This document shows positions 16,792 through 24,895 of a stretch of 64,000 nucleotides of DNA, piece by piece. The DNA is taken from the NCBI RefSeq assembly GCF_019039055.1, contig NZ_JAHOPB010000001.1, forward strand, positions 682,001 through 746,000, read 5' to 3'. Each line of letters opens with the position of its first letter. Position 1 is the stretch's first letter. Position numbers and translations under genes: made by a program. The notes beneath the pieces are model-generated. The model saw only the letters and a program-made list of their open reading frames with translations, ran no database searches and had not been told where the DNA came from. Source of the stretch: Reyranella humidisoli (GTDB taxonomy: Bacteria > Pseudomonadota > Alphaproteobacteria > Reyranellales > Reyranellaceae).

Positions 16792-16820
16792 TCGAGATTT
16801 CCGTCTAAGGTTGACCTACT

Positions 16821-16932
16821 GACCTCATCCTGAGGAGGCCGCGAAGCGGCCGTCTCGAAGGATGAGCAACTGACGTGGTGCGCGCGCCCACCCTTCGAGA
16901 CGCGGCCTCGCGGCCGCTCCTCAGGGTGAGGT
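16821..16932. repeat. Long imperfect inverted repeat, copy B
   Basis: The left arm starts GACCTCATCCTGAGGAGG with an inner CCGCGAAGCGGCC mini-hairpin and continues to TCTCGAAGGATG. The right arm ends CTCCTCAGGGTGAGGTC. It is the most symmetrical of the three copies in the window. It lies between convergent genes (lyase and csaA). Confidence 0.88.
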
Positions 16933-16964
16933 CATTGTGTCGGGCCCAGCGTGATTCCATCACG

Positions 16965-17303
16965 CTAGAAAAGCTTGCCGCCGTTCGGAACGGCCTTGGT
17001 CGGCGCGATCAGCACCACGCTGCCGTCGGCGGCGAGGAAGCCGAGGGTCAGGACTTCCGACATGAACTTGCCGATCTGGCGTGGCGGGAAGTTCACGACC
17101 GCGGCGACCTGACGGCCGACCAGCTCCTGCTGCGTGTAGTGGACGGTGATCTGCGCCGAGGATTTCTTCGTGCCGATCCCGTCGCCGAAATCGATCAGCA
17201 GTTTGTAGGCGGGTTTGCGCGCGCCTTCGAGCGGTGCGGCTTCGACGATGGTGCCGACGCGGATGTCGACGCGCTCGAAATCTTCGTAAGCAATGGTGGC
17301 CAT
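16965..17303 (-). CDS. csaA: CsaA-like tRNA-binding domain protein
   Basis: A 112-residue single-domain protein with the OB-fold tRNA-binding/EMAP motif: VDIRVGTIVEAAPLEGARKPAYKLLIDFG, then VVNFPPRQIGKFMSEVLTLGF. This is the layout of CsaA, a dimeric chaperone-like protein linked to protein export in Bacillus; its role in proteobacteria is less clear. The ATG at 17303 begins MATIAYEDF. It stands alone between repeat copy B and the phasin terminator. Confidence 0.88.
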   Translation of the reverse strand: MATIAYEDFERVDIRVGTIVEAAPLEGARKPAYKLLIDFGDGIGTKKSSAQITVHYTQQELVGRQVAAVVNFPPRQIGKFMSEVLTLGFLAADGSVVLIAPTKAVPNGGKLF

Positions 17304-17334
17304 GCGCCGACAGTAGAGTCGCGCGCGCAAAAGA

Positions 17335-17360
17335 AAAGGGGCCACGTACGCGGCCCCTTT
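17335..17360 (-). terminator. Intrinsic terminator downstream of the phasin gene
   Basis: A 9-bp stem, AAAGGGGCC (17335-17343) with GGCCCCTTT (17352-17360), is followed on the minus strand by TTTTCTTTTG. It sits between the phasin stop and the csaA start, separating the two transcripts. Confidence 0.8.
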
Positions 17361-17401
17361 CCCGGATCGGCAACAGGCCGACCCACGCTTGCTCGAAACG
17401 C

Positions 17402-17836
17402 TTACTTCTTGGCGATCGCGGCCTTGACCTCTTCGGTCAGCTCGGCGACGCGGGCGCTCAGCGCCGTCACGGCGTCGGACTGGCCCTTGGTGTAGAGATC
17501 GGCCAGCTCCTTGGAGTTGGTGATCGCCGACTCGTACGACTTCTTCATGAAGTCGATCTGCTTGGCGGCCTTCTCCTCGACGGTCGCGGCGGCGAGGACT
17601 TCGCTGCCGTGCTTGGAGAGGTCTTCCATCGCGGCGCGGACCATGTCGCCCTGGCGCTGCGCGATCGTCTTCATCTGCTCGACGGCGGCGGTGTTGAGCG
17701 AGGTGATGGTCGCGAAGTTCTTGCGCGCGGTCTCGACGAAGCTCTCGACGTTGACGGCCGGCAGCTTGAACTCGCTGGAGATCTTGCTGAAGTCGAAGTC
17801 GGTGAAGGGGTTCTTGAAGGCGCCGTTGGCGTACAT
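17402..17836 (-). CDS. Phasin-family protein
   Basis: Phasins coat polyhydroxyalkanoate granules and limit their size. The 144-residue, almost entirely alpha-helical protein has the family layout: FTDFDFSKISSEFKLPAVNVE near the N terminus, amphipathic helices with NFATITSLNTAAVEQMK and an Ala/Lys-rich tail (ELTEEVKAAIAKK). The ATG at 17836 follows AGGAGA. The promoter carries TGCACTGCA sites suited to PhaR-type control. No PHA synthase is in the window. Confidence 0.88.
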   Translation of the reverse strand: MYANGAFKNPFTDFDFSKISSEFKLPAVNVESFVETARKNFATITSLNTAAVEQMKTIAQRQGDMVRAAMEDLSKHGSEVLAAATVEEKAAKQIDFMKKSYESAITNSKELADLYTKGQSDAVTALSARVAELTEEVKAAIAKK

Positions 17837-17910
17837 GGATGTTCTCCTGCAGGGTCTAACAAAGGCTAAGCATGGGTGCCCCGCCTTTGCTGCGGTGCAC
17901 AACGAAGCCT

Positions 17911-17964
17911 AATTTAGGGATGCACTGCAGCGAGTCAAGGGGAGTTTTTGTGCACTGCACAAAA
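17911..17964 (-). promoter_or_regulatory. Phasin promoter with TGCACTGCA operators
   Basis: On the minus strand TTGACT (17938-17933) and TAAATT (17916-17911) are 16 bases apart. Between them sits the 9-base palindrome TGCACTGCA (17921-17929). A larger perfect palindrome, TTTTGTGCA-C-TGCACAAAA (17946-17964), lies just upstream of the -35 box and shares the same core. The arrangement fits repression by a PhaR-type polyhydroxyalkanoate regulator, which is known to control phasin genes and to bind short TGCA-containing dyads; the assignment to PhaR is inference. Confidence 0.65.
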
Positions 17965-17967
17965 TAT

Positions 17968-18591
17968 TCACGCCACAGGCGAAACCGGCGGCTCCTGCGG
18001 CGTCCGCGAACGCGGTGATTTTGTATATTTGTCAAACAGTTGCGACCAGCGCTCCGCGGTCTTCAGCCTCCCGTCCAGGGCTGCCATGGTCTTTGACAGA
18101 TCGCCCGTCTCGTCCCCGTCGAAGACCCGGGAAACGGCATAGTGAATGGCCAGAAGGCCGTTTTGCCGCAATGCACCGGGGAGACCGTCGCTGGGCACGG
18201 AGGCCGCCTCGAGCATGGCGGACATCGAGCGCCGCAGGGCCGGTCCCATAGCCAGGGCGACCATCGGATCGCTTGTACCGGCGCGGCGGAGCGCACGGAG
18301 CGCCGCGCGGTGCGGCTTCAGCGCGTCGTAGCGGCGCATCATCACGTCGAACAGCCGGTCGCGCACCGTCTCCTCGGGATCGGTCGCCGACGGCGTCCCG
18401 GCCAGAACCTCGGCATCGATGCGCGCCATGAACGCGGCCGCCAGGGACATCTTGTCGGGATGCAGGCGATAGAGGTCGGGAAAGCCCAAGCCGGCGGCCT
18501 GAGCCACCTCACGAAGGGAAACCGCCGCAAAGCCCTTCTCGGCGATCAGGCCGAGAAAGGCGTCGAGGGCTTTGTCTTCCACCGCACTCAT
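17968..18591 (-). CDS. TetR-family regulator
   Basis: A 207-residue regulator with an N-terminal TetR HTH (residues 8-55: FLGLIAEKGFAAVSLREVAQAAGLGFPDLYRLHPDK). The Tyr-to-Leu pattern is slightly unusual, with PDLYRLHPDK where most have an xxYYxxFxxK segment. The C-terminal part (RYDALKPHRAALRALRR, LLAIHYAVSRVFDGDETGDLSKTMAALD) resembles the COQ9/RpsU-type TetR domain. Its ATG overlaps the TGA of proC, so it is co-transcribed with proC and the crotonase gene. Targets are unknown. Confidence 0.85.
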   Translation of the reverse strand: MSAVEDKALDAFLGLIAEKGFAAVSLREVAQAAGLGFPDLYRLHPDKMSLAAAFMARIDAEVLAGTPSATDPEETVRDRLFDVMMRRYDALKPHRAALRALRRAGTSDPMVALAMGPALRRSMSAMLEAASVPSDGLPGALRQNGLLAIHYAVSRVFDGDETGDLSKTMAALDGRLKTAERWSQLFDKYTKSPRSRTPQEPPVSPVA

Positions 18592-19385
18592 CCCGCCAGC
18601 TCCTTCGAGCGATGCGAGGCGGCGGCGAGCGCCTTGTCGAACACGGGCTGGATGCCGTCATCTGCCATCAGGACCTGCAGGGCCGCGGCGGTGGTGCCGC
18701 CGGGACTGGTGACGTTGACGCGGAGCTGCGACGCGGGCTCCTTCGATTGCTTCAGCAACTCCCCGCTGCCGGCCACGGTTGCGCGGGCGAGCTGCATGGC
18801 CATGTCGGCCGGAAGGCCCGCCTTCACGCCCGCCGCGGCCATCGCCTCGACCAGCAGGAAGACATAGGCCGGCCCGCTGCCCGACAGGGCCGTGACCGGA
18901 TCCATCAGCGCCTCGTCGTCGGCCCACAGGACCTGGCCGACCGCTTCCAGCAATTCATGGCAGCGCTTCTTTTCGGCCGCGGTCACGCTGGCCGCCGCCG
19001 TCGCCACGGTGATTCCCTGGCGCACCGCCGCCGGCGTGTTGGGCATGGAGCGCACGATCTTGGCGGCATGGCCGAGACGGGCGGCGAAATAGCCCAGCGT
19101 CTTGCCGGCCGCGATCGAGAGGAACACCGAGCCCTGCCCGGCGAAGCGCCGGAGATCGACCAGCGTCTCGTCCATCGACTGCGGCTTCACCGCCAGCACG
19201 ACGATCTCCGGTGTCTCCGCCATCTCGGTCGAGGAGGAAACGACACGGACGCCGGCATGCCGGGGACGGATCGCCTCGACCGGCTCGGCCACGACGATGT
19301 CGGCAGCCACGAGGCCGCGCGCCAGCCAGCCGTCCAGCATGGCCCCGCCCATCTTGCCGCAACCGACCAGGAGCAGCTTGCCCAT
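18588..19385 (-). CDS. proC: Pyrroline-5-carboxylate reductase
   Basis: ProC reduces pyrroline-5-carboxylate to proline with NAD(P)H. The 265-residue protein begins with the Rossmann loop LLLVGCGKMGGAMLDGW, has VVLAVKPQ, the IVRSMPNTPAAVRQG motif, and the dimerisation/active-site signature ALSGSGPAYVFLLVEAMAAA followed by VTSPGGTT near the C terminus. Length and motif order are typical. It lies 4 bases after the crotonase gene and overlaps the TetR gene. Confidence 0.96.
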   Translation of the reverse strand: MGKLLLVGCGKMGGAMLDGWLARGLVAADIVVAEPVEAIRPRHAGVRVVSSSTEMAETPEIVVLAVKPQSMDETLVDLRRFAGQGSVFLSIAAGKTLGYFAARLGHAAKIVRSMPNTPAAVRQGITVATAAASVTAAEKKRCHELLEAVGQVLWADDEALMDPVTALSGSGPAYVFLLVEAMAAAGVKAGLPADMAMQLARATVAGSGELLKQSKEPASQLRVNVTSPGGTTAAALQVLMADDGIQPVFDKALAAASHRSKELAG

Positions 19386-19389
19386 GGCG

Positions 19390-20124
19390 TCAGCGTCCCT
19401 TGAACTTCGCGGCCCGCTTCTCGCGGAAGGCGGCGGCGCCTTCCTTGCGGTCCTCGGAATTGGCGATGGTCTCTAGTTTGTAACGCTCCGGGATGAAGTT
19501 CTCGGCCGGGCCTCGCGGCAGGGTCTGGTTGGCGAAGTCGCGCAGGGTGCGGATCACCAGCGGCGCGGACTGGGCGATGATCGTGGCCATGCGGCGCGCC
19601 TCGGCCCGCTCCTCGCCCAGCGGCACGACCTTGTTCACGAAGCCCACGTCGTAGGCACGCTTCACCGAGATCTCCTCGCCGAGCAGCAGCAGTTCCATGG
19701 CCACCTTGTGCGGCATGCGCGAGACGATGCCCGGCATCAGGCCGCCGAACACGCCGACCTTGGCCTCGGGATACATGAACTTCGTGGTATCCGCAGACAC
19801 CATGAGATCGCAGGTCATCACCAGGCAGATGCCGCCGCCGATCACCCAGCCCTGGGTGGCGGCGATGACCGGCTTGGTCAGGGCGTGGCTGACATGCGGC
19901 ACCGCCTTCCACATGGCGGCGGGCGGGGCCGTGAGGTCGGCGCCGACGCAGAAGGCCGGGCCGTCGGCCTGCAGCACCGCGACCTGGTCGTCGCCCGCCT
20001 CGAAGGCGCGATAGGCGTCGTAGAGCCCGTCGCACAGCTCCTGGGTCAGCGCATTGCGCTTCTCCGGGCGCATCATGGTGATGGTGGTGATACCTTCGCT
20101 CGACTCGACTTTGACCAGACCCAC
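19390..20124 (-). CDS. Enoyl-CoA hydratase/isomerase (crotonase) family protein
   Basis: A 244-residue crotonase-fold protein with the CoA and oxyanion-hole motifs MRPEKRNALT, FCVGADL and TQGWVIGGG. Of the two catalytic glutamates of classical enoyl-CoA hydratase, the second is present (Glu120, YPEAKVGVFGG) but the first is replaced: the GGGCEL position reads GGGICL, with Cys100 where Glu is expected. It may therefore be an isomerase, hydrolase or another crotonase activity rather than a hydratase. First gene of the crotonase-proC-tetR group, divergent from ubiK. Confidence 0.85.
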   Translation of the reverse strand: MGLVKVESSEGITTITMMRPEKRNALTQELCDGLYDAYRAFEAGDDQVAVLQADGPAFCVGADLTAPPAAMWKAVPHVSHALTKPVIAATQGWVIGGGICLVMTCDLMVSADTTKFMYPEAKVGVFGGLMPGIVSRMPHKVAMELLLLGEEISVKRAYDVGFVNKVVPLGEERAEARRMATIIAQSAPLVIRTLRDFANQTLPRGPAENFIPERYKLETIANSEDRKEGAAAFREKRAAKFKGR

Positions 20125-20193
20125 GGCGTCCTCCAGTGCTTCTTGCGCCGGATGCTACCAGCCGCCCATACTCGCCGCATCAGGAGAGCTGCC

Positions 20194-20460
20194 ATGCAAA
20201 CCCGCAATCCCTTCATCGACGACCTCACCAAGGTGGCCAACGGCGCCATGGGTGCGCTGACCGGCGTGAAGGGCGAGGTCGAGGCCCGCGTGCGCGACCA
20301 GATCGCGAAGATCCTGGACGGCATGGACATTCCGCGCCGCGACGAGTTCGACGCCGTGAAGGCGATGGCCGCCAGGGCGCGCGAGGAGAACGAGGAGCTG
20401 AAGAAGCAGATCGCCGAGCTGCAGGCCAGGCTCGGCAGCCCCTCCGGCCCCGAAGCGTAG
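20194..20460 (+). CDS. ubiK: Ubiquinone biosynthesis accessory factor UbiK (BMFP domain)
   Basis: An 88-residue small protein with the BMFP pattern: NPFIDDLTKVANGAMGALTG, a middle amphipathic stretch, DIPRRDEFDAVKAMAARAREEN, and a C-terminal coiled coil (EELKKQIAELQARL). UbiK assists the UbiJ/Ubi enzyme complex in aerobic ubiquinone synthesis. The ATG at 20194 has CAGGAGAG upstream. It stands just ahead of hyuA, 12 bases apart, probably by chance. Confidence 0.88.
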   Translation: MQTRNPFIDDLTKVANGAMGALTGVKGEVEARVRDQIAKILDGMDIPRRDEFDAVKAMAARAREENEELKKQIAELQARLGSPSGPEA

Positions 20461-20472
20461 GGCGCCCGGAAG

Positions 20473-22488
20473 ATGCGCGTCGGCGTCGAGGTTGGGGGAA
20501 CGTTCACCGACCTCGTGGCCGTCGAAGGCGGCCGGTTGGTCGTCACCAAGGTCCCGAGCACGCCGAAGTCGCCCGATGTCGGCGCCTTCGCCGCCCTCAC
20601 CGCATCGGGCATCGACCTCGCGAGCATCGAAGATCTCGGCCACGGCTCGACCGTCGCCACCAATGCCGTGCTGGAGCGCAAGGGCGCGACCGTGGCTTTC
20701 ATCGCGACGGCGGGCTTTCGCGACCTGCTGTTCATGCAGCGTCACGACCGGCGCAACATCTACGATCTCTTCTACGCCAAGCCCGCGCCGCCGGTGCGCC
20801 GCAAGGATTGCTTCGAGGCGGTCGAGCGTCTGCGTGCCGATGGCTCGATCGAGAAGCCGCTCGACGAAGCGAAGGTGAAGGCCGAACTGCTGCCCGCACT
20901 CAGGGACGGCGGCTATCGCGCCGTCGCGATCTGCCTGCTGAACGCCTATGCCGATCCGGTGCACGAGAAGCGGCTGGCCGCGCTGATCGGCGACGCGCTG
21001 CCGGGCGTTCTCGTGACCTGCAGCCATCAGGTCGCGCGCGAGTTCCGCGAGTTCGAGCGCGCTTCGACGACGCTGCTCTCGGCCTATGTGCAGCCGGTGA
21101 TCGACGGCTACCTGCACCGCTTCGAAGGCAAGCTCGCCGAGGCGGGTTTCAAGGGCCGTTTCACCGTGATGCAATCCAACGGCGGACGCCTGCCCGCCGA
21201 GGCGATGCGCCAGAGCGCGATCACGGCGCTCTATTCAGGTCCCGCCGCCGGCGTGGTCGGCGCCACGCGCCAGGCCGCCCGCTCGGGCTACAAGGATCTC
21301 ATCACCTTCGACATGGGTGGCACCTCGACCGACGTCTGCCTGGTGCAGGATGGCCGGCCCTCTCTGGCCGCCGAGACCGAGATCGACGGCCTGCCGATCC
21401 GCACGCCCGTGCTCGACATCGTTTCCGTGGGCGCCGGCGGCGGCTCGCTCGCCTGGGTCGACGATGGCGGCATGCTGCGCGTCGGCCCGCAAAGCGCCGG
21501 CGCCGATCCCGGCCCGGCCTGTTATGGCCGCGGCGGCACCGAGCCCGCGACCACCGACGCCCATATCGTCATCGGCACGATCCGGCCGGGTGCCTTCCTC
21601 GGCGGCCGTATGCAGCTCGACGGCGAAGCCGCACGCCGCGCCTTCGAGCCGCTGGCCGAGCGCTTTGCGCTGAGCGTCGAGCAGGCCGCTTCCTCGGCAT
21701 TGCAGCTCGCCGACGCCAATATCGTGCGCGCCATCCAGCTCGTCTCGACCGAGCGCGGGCGCGATCCGCGCGACTACGCACTGGTGCCGTTCGGCGGTGC
21801 GGGCCCGCTCCATGCCGCGCGCATCGCCGAGGAGCTGGGCATCTCGACCATCGTTGTACCGCCCAATGCCGGCGTGATCTCGGCCTACGGCCTGGTCGCG
21901 TCCGACTACACCAAGTTCGACGCCGTCACGCGCAAGATGAAGCTCGACGACGCGGCGGCTCGCGACGCCGGCCGTATCTTCGGCGAGATGCGTGACCGGC
22001 TTGCCGCGCAGTTCGCCGACATGAAGCTGCCGGGCGAACTCGACTACACACACACGCTCGACATGCGATTCGTAGGACAAGCCTTCGAGGTCGGTGTCGA
22101 GATCCCGGCCGAGCGTCTCGATTCGCTCGACGCGACCTATCTGTCGGGCCTGTTCGCCGACGCCCACCACCGCACCTTCATGCACGGTGCCACGCTCGAC
22201 CGCCCGGTCGAGATCGTGACGCTCCGCGTGGGCGCCACCCTGCCGATCGGCGGCGCGCCGAAGCTCGATCGCGAAAAGCTCGAAGCCCGCGCCCCCGAAC
22301 AGGCCAAGATCTTCCACGGCGAAGCCTGGCTCGATTGCGCCCGTCACACCGCCGAGGCGCTGGACGCGGACGAGCAGATCACAGGCCCCGCCGTCATCGA
22401 AGGCTACACCGCGACGACCTGGGTCCCGCCGGGCTGGACGGCCGGGCTCGACGCTGCAGACAATCTGATCCTCCGGAGATCGCCATGA
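20473..22488 (+). CDS. hyuA: Hydantoinase A / 5-oxoprolinase subunit A family protein
   Basis: A 671-residue ATP-dependent amidohydrolase subunit. It opens with the ASKHA phosphate loop RVGVEVGGTFTDLV, has HGSTVATNAVLERKGA, the MQSNGGRLP and LYSGPAAGVVGA segments, a second phosphate motif LITFDMGGTSTDVCLV, VGAGGGSLAWVD, and FGGAGPLHAARIAEELG. HyuA and HyuB together hydrolyse cyclic amides (N-methylhydantoin, 5-oxoproline) or carboxylate ketones in related enzymes. The exact substrate is not readable. Overlaps hyuB by ATGA. Confidence 0.93.
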   Translation: MRVGVEVGGTFTDLVAVEGGRLVVTKVPSTPKSPDVGAFAALTASGIDLASIEDLGHGSTVATNAVLERKGATVAFIATAGFRDLLFMQRHDRRNIYDLFYAKPAPPVRRKDCFEAVERLRADGSIEKPLDEAKVKAELLPALRDGGYRAVAICLLNAYADPVHEKRLAALIGDALPGVLVTCSHQVAREFREFERASTTLLSAYVQPVIDGYLHRFEGKLAEAGFKGRFTVMQSNGGRLPAEAMRQSAITALYSGPAAGVVGATRQAARSGYKDLITFDMGGTSTDVCLVQDGRPSLAAETEIDGLPIRTPVLDIVSVGAGGGSLAWVDDGGMLRVGPQSAGADPGPACYGRGGTEPATTDAHIVIGTIRPGAFLGGRMQLDGEAARRAFEPLAERFALSVEQAASSALQLADANIVRAIQLVSTERGRDPRDYALVPFGGAGPLHAARIAEELGISTIVVPPNAGVISAYGLVASDYTKFDAVTRKMKLDDAAARDAGRIFGEMRDRLAAQFADMKLPGELDYTHTLDMRFVGQAFEVGVEIPAERLDSLDATYLSGLFADAHHRTFMHGATLDRPVEIVTLRVGATLPIGGAPKLDREKLEARAPEQAKIFHGEAWLDCARHTAEALDADEQITGPAVIEGYTATTWVPPGWTAGLDAADNLILRRSP

Positions 22489-24152
22489 GCCAGCTCGGCC
22501 CGATCGACTATGCCGTGATCAGCCAGGCGCTGATCGCCGGCGCCCGCGAAATGGGCGTCAAGCTGATCCGCTCCGCCTACTCGACCATCCTGCGCGAGGC
22601 GCGCGACGGCTCGGCCGGCCTGATGGACCGCGACGGCAACACGGTGGCGCAGGCCGAGCTGATCCCCATGCAGCTCGGCCCGATCGGCGAGACCTTGCGC
22701 GCCTGCCTGCGGCGCCATCCCGTCGAGACGCTGAAGGAAGGCGACTTCCTCATCAACAACGACCCGTTCGAGGGCGGCCAGCACATCCCCGACGTCTTCA
22801 TCTTCACGCCGATCTTCGTCGAAGGCCGGGTCGTCGGTTTCGGCGCCTCGGTGGCGCATCATCTCGACCTCGGCGGCGGCGCGCCCGGCCTCAACATCCA
22901 TGCCTCCGACGTCTATCAGGAAGGGCTGCGCTTCCCGCCCTCGCGCTACAGTTTCGAGCACGACTGGAACGGCGGCTCGTTCGAGCGCCTCGTGACGGCC
23001 AACGTGCGCGTGCCCGACCTCACGATCGGAGACTTCAATGCGCAGTTCGCCGCAAATGCCATCGGGGTGTTGCGGGTAAAGCAGCTCTGCGAGCGCTACG
23101 GCACCGACAAGGTCGAGGCCGCGATGCGCGAGATGCAGGATTATTCCGAGCGCCGCGTGCGCGCGGCCATCGCGCAGGCCCCCAAGGGCATCTTCTACGG
23201 CGAGGACGCGGTCGACGATGACGGCCTCACCGACGAGCCGCTGGTGGTGAAGGCCAAGGTCACCATCGCCGAGGATTCGGTCGAGATCGATTTCGAGGGC
23301 ACCTGCGCGCAGGTGAAGCGCAACCTCAACTGTCCCTACTCCAGCACGCTGTCGGCGGCGCTCAGCTGCGTGAAGTCGGTGCTGACCAGTCCCGATATTC
23401 CCTACAACGAAGGAATGGCGCGGCCGATCACGATCAAGGTGCCCTACGGCTCGCTGCTCAACCCGCGGCCGCCGGCGCCGGTGCGCGCCCGCATGATCCC
23501 GGCCTATCGCGTGTTCAACGCCGTGATGAAGGCGCTGGCCCAGGCGCTCCCCGACAAGGTGATCGCCACTGGCTTCGACTGCACCACCGCCTTCTGCCTC
23601 TCCCATCTCGGCGAGAAGGGCTACAGCGTCTATCTTGAAATCTTCGGTGGCGGCTACGGCGCCTCGCGCGATGCCGACGGCTGCGACGCCGTCGATTCGC
23701 CGCTCAGCAACTGCTCCAACGCGCCGGTCGAATCGCTCGACATCGACTACGGTTTCTTCCGCATCGTCGGCTACGAGCTGGCGCCGGACTCATTCGGCCT
23801 GGGCGCACGACGCGGCGGCGCGGGCTTCACGCGGCGCTGCGAGATCCTGCACGACGACGTGCAGCTCGCGATCTACTCCGACCGATTCCGCCTCGCCCCC
23901 GAGGGCCTTCTGGGCGGCGAGCCCGGCCAGCGCGGCTACTGTCGGGTGTTCCGTGCCGACGGCAGCGTCGAGGAGCTGAAAAGCAAGGCCGCCCTCGATC
24001 TCGGCAAGGGCGACATCGTCGAGATGTTCGTGGGCGGCGGCGCGGGCTTCGGCCGCGTCGTCGAGCGCCCCGATTCGATGATCGATCGCGACCTGGCCGA
24101 CGGTCTCCTCACGCGCGATCCGCGCAGCGTGCGGAAGCTCGCGGCGGAGTAG
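22485..24152 (+). CDS. hyuB: Hydantoinase B / 5-oxoprolinase subunit B family protein
   Basis: A 555-residue partner of HyuA. Motifs include GAREMGVKLIRSAYSTILREARDGSAGLMD, LINNDPFEGGQHIPDVFIFTP, SVAHHLDLGGGAPG, NCPYSSTLSA and the C-terminal Gly-rich MFVGGGAGFG. Start and stop fit family length. It ends with the base immediately before the stop codon of the convergent GST gene (TAG at 24150-24152, then 24153), so there is no space for a terminator between them. Confidence 0.93.
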   Translation: MSQLGPIDYAVISQALIAGAREMGVKLIRSAYSTILREARDGSAGLMDRDGNTVAQAELIPMQLGPIGETLRACLRRHPVETLKEGDFLINNDPFEGGQHIPDVFIFTPIFVEGRVVGFGASVAHHLDLGGGAPGLNIHASDVYQEGLRFPPSRYSFEHDWNGGSFERLVTANVRVPDLTIGDFNAQFAANAIGVLRVKQLCERYGTDKVEAAMREMQDYSERRVRAAIAQAPKGIFYGEDAVDDDGLTDEPLVVKAKVTIAEDSVEIDFEGTCAQVKRNLNCPYSSTLSAALSCVKSVLTSPDIPYNEGMARPITIKVPYGSLLNPRPPAPVRARMIPAYRVFNAVMKALAQALPDKVIATGFDCTTAFCLSHLGEKGYSVYLEIFGGGYGASRDADGCDAVDSPLSNCSNAPVESLDIDYGFFRIVGYELAPDSFGLGARRGGAGFTRRCEILHDDVQLAIYSDRFRLAPEGLLGGEPGQRGYCRVFRADGSVEELKSKAALDLGKGDIVEMFVGGGAGFGRVVERPDSMIDRDLADGLLTRDPRSVRKLAAE

Positions 24153-24809
24153 CTATACGTAGCAGTGCATCCGCTTGCCGGGGAGCAGGTCGTACGGGGC
24201 CTTCCACCCGGGAAGTGCCGCCATGCGCAGAAGCCACGCCTTCACGGCGGGATGGCTGACCGCGAGATCGTAGCCGGCTTCGTGCCCGGGAAAGGACAGA
24301 TAAGCCATCATCGAGATATCGGCGATCGTCGGCTTGTCGCCGATCACGAACGGGCGATCCGCGAGGTGGTCATTCACGATGCCGAGACAGCCGTCGATGC
24401 GCTTGCGCAGGAAGGCGAGCACGGCGGGATCAGGCGAAGGGGTGAAGGCGCGAATGTAGCGGTAGGTCGCCATGTAGCTGGTGAGCTTGTGATTGTCCCA
24501 GAACAACCAGCGCAGGATCTCGAACTTCTCCACGTCGCTCTGCCCGCCAAACCGGCCATGGCGCTCGGCAAGTCTGAGCAGGATCGGCGCGGTCTGGGTC
24601 AGGCGCTCGCCATTCTCTTCAAGTACAGGGATCTCGCCCATCTCGTTGACCCTGGCGCGCCATTCGGGCGTGCGCGTGACGCCGCCGCCGAAGTCGGTCC
24701 AGACCGGCTCGAAGGTCTGGCCGCAGAGGGCCAGCATCAGCGCCAGCTTGTAGCTGTTGCCCGACTCGGGGAAGCAATGGAGGCGATAGGGCGGGGACGG
24801 CTGGCTCAT
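24153..24809 (-). CDS. Glutathione S-transferase family protein (second copy)
   Basis: A 218-residue GST with thioredoxin-like N-terminal domain (LHCFPESGNSYKLALMLALCG, Ser/Asn in the glutathione-activating region), the VNEMGEIPVLEENGERL cis-Pro loop, LTQTAPILLRLAE, and the C-terminal N-capping motif KPTIADISMMAYL. It is the last gene of the amino-acid ABC operon, 86 bases after the aminotransferase; that gap holds a short CCGAAC/GTTCGG hairpin. It is not closely similar to the GST at 8415. Confidence 0.87.
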   Translation of the reverse strand: MSQPSPPYRLHCFPESGNSYKLALMLALCGQTFEPVWTDFGGGVTRTPEWRARVNEMGEIPVLEENGERLTQTAPILLRLAERHGRFGGQSDVEKFEILRWLFWDNHKLTSYMATYRYIRAFTPSPDPAVLAFLRKRIDGCLGIVNDHLADRPFVIGDKPTIADISMMAYLSFPGHEAGYDLAVSHPAVKAWLLRMAALPGWKAPYDLLPGKRMHCYV

Positions 24810-24895
24810 GGCGCCAACCTAGATCGTTCCTCCCGCTCCGCCGAACGGGGTTCGGTAGGGCAAGGATGAAGGAAACTTGTCCAAGTGGCAGGACA

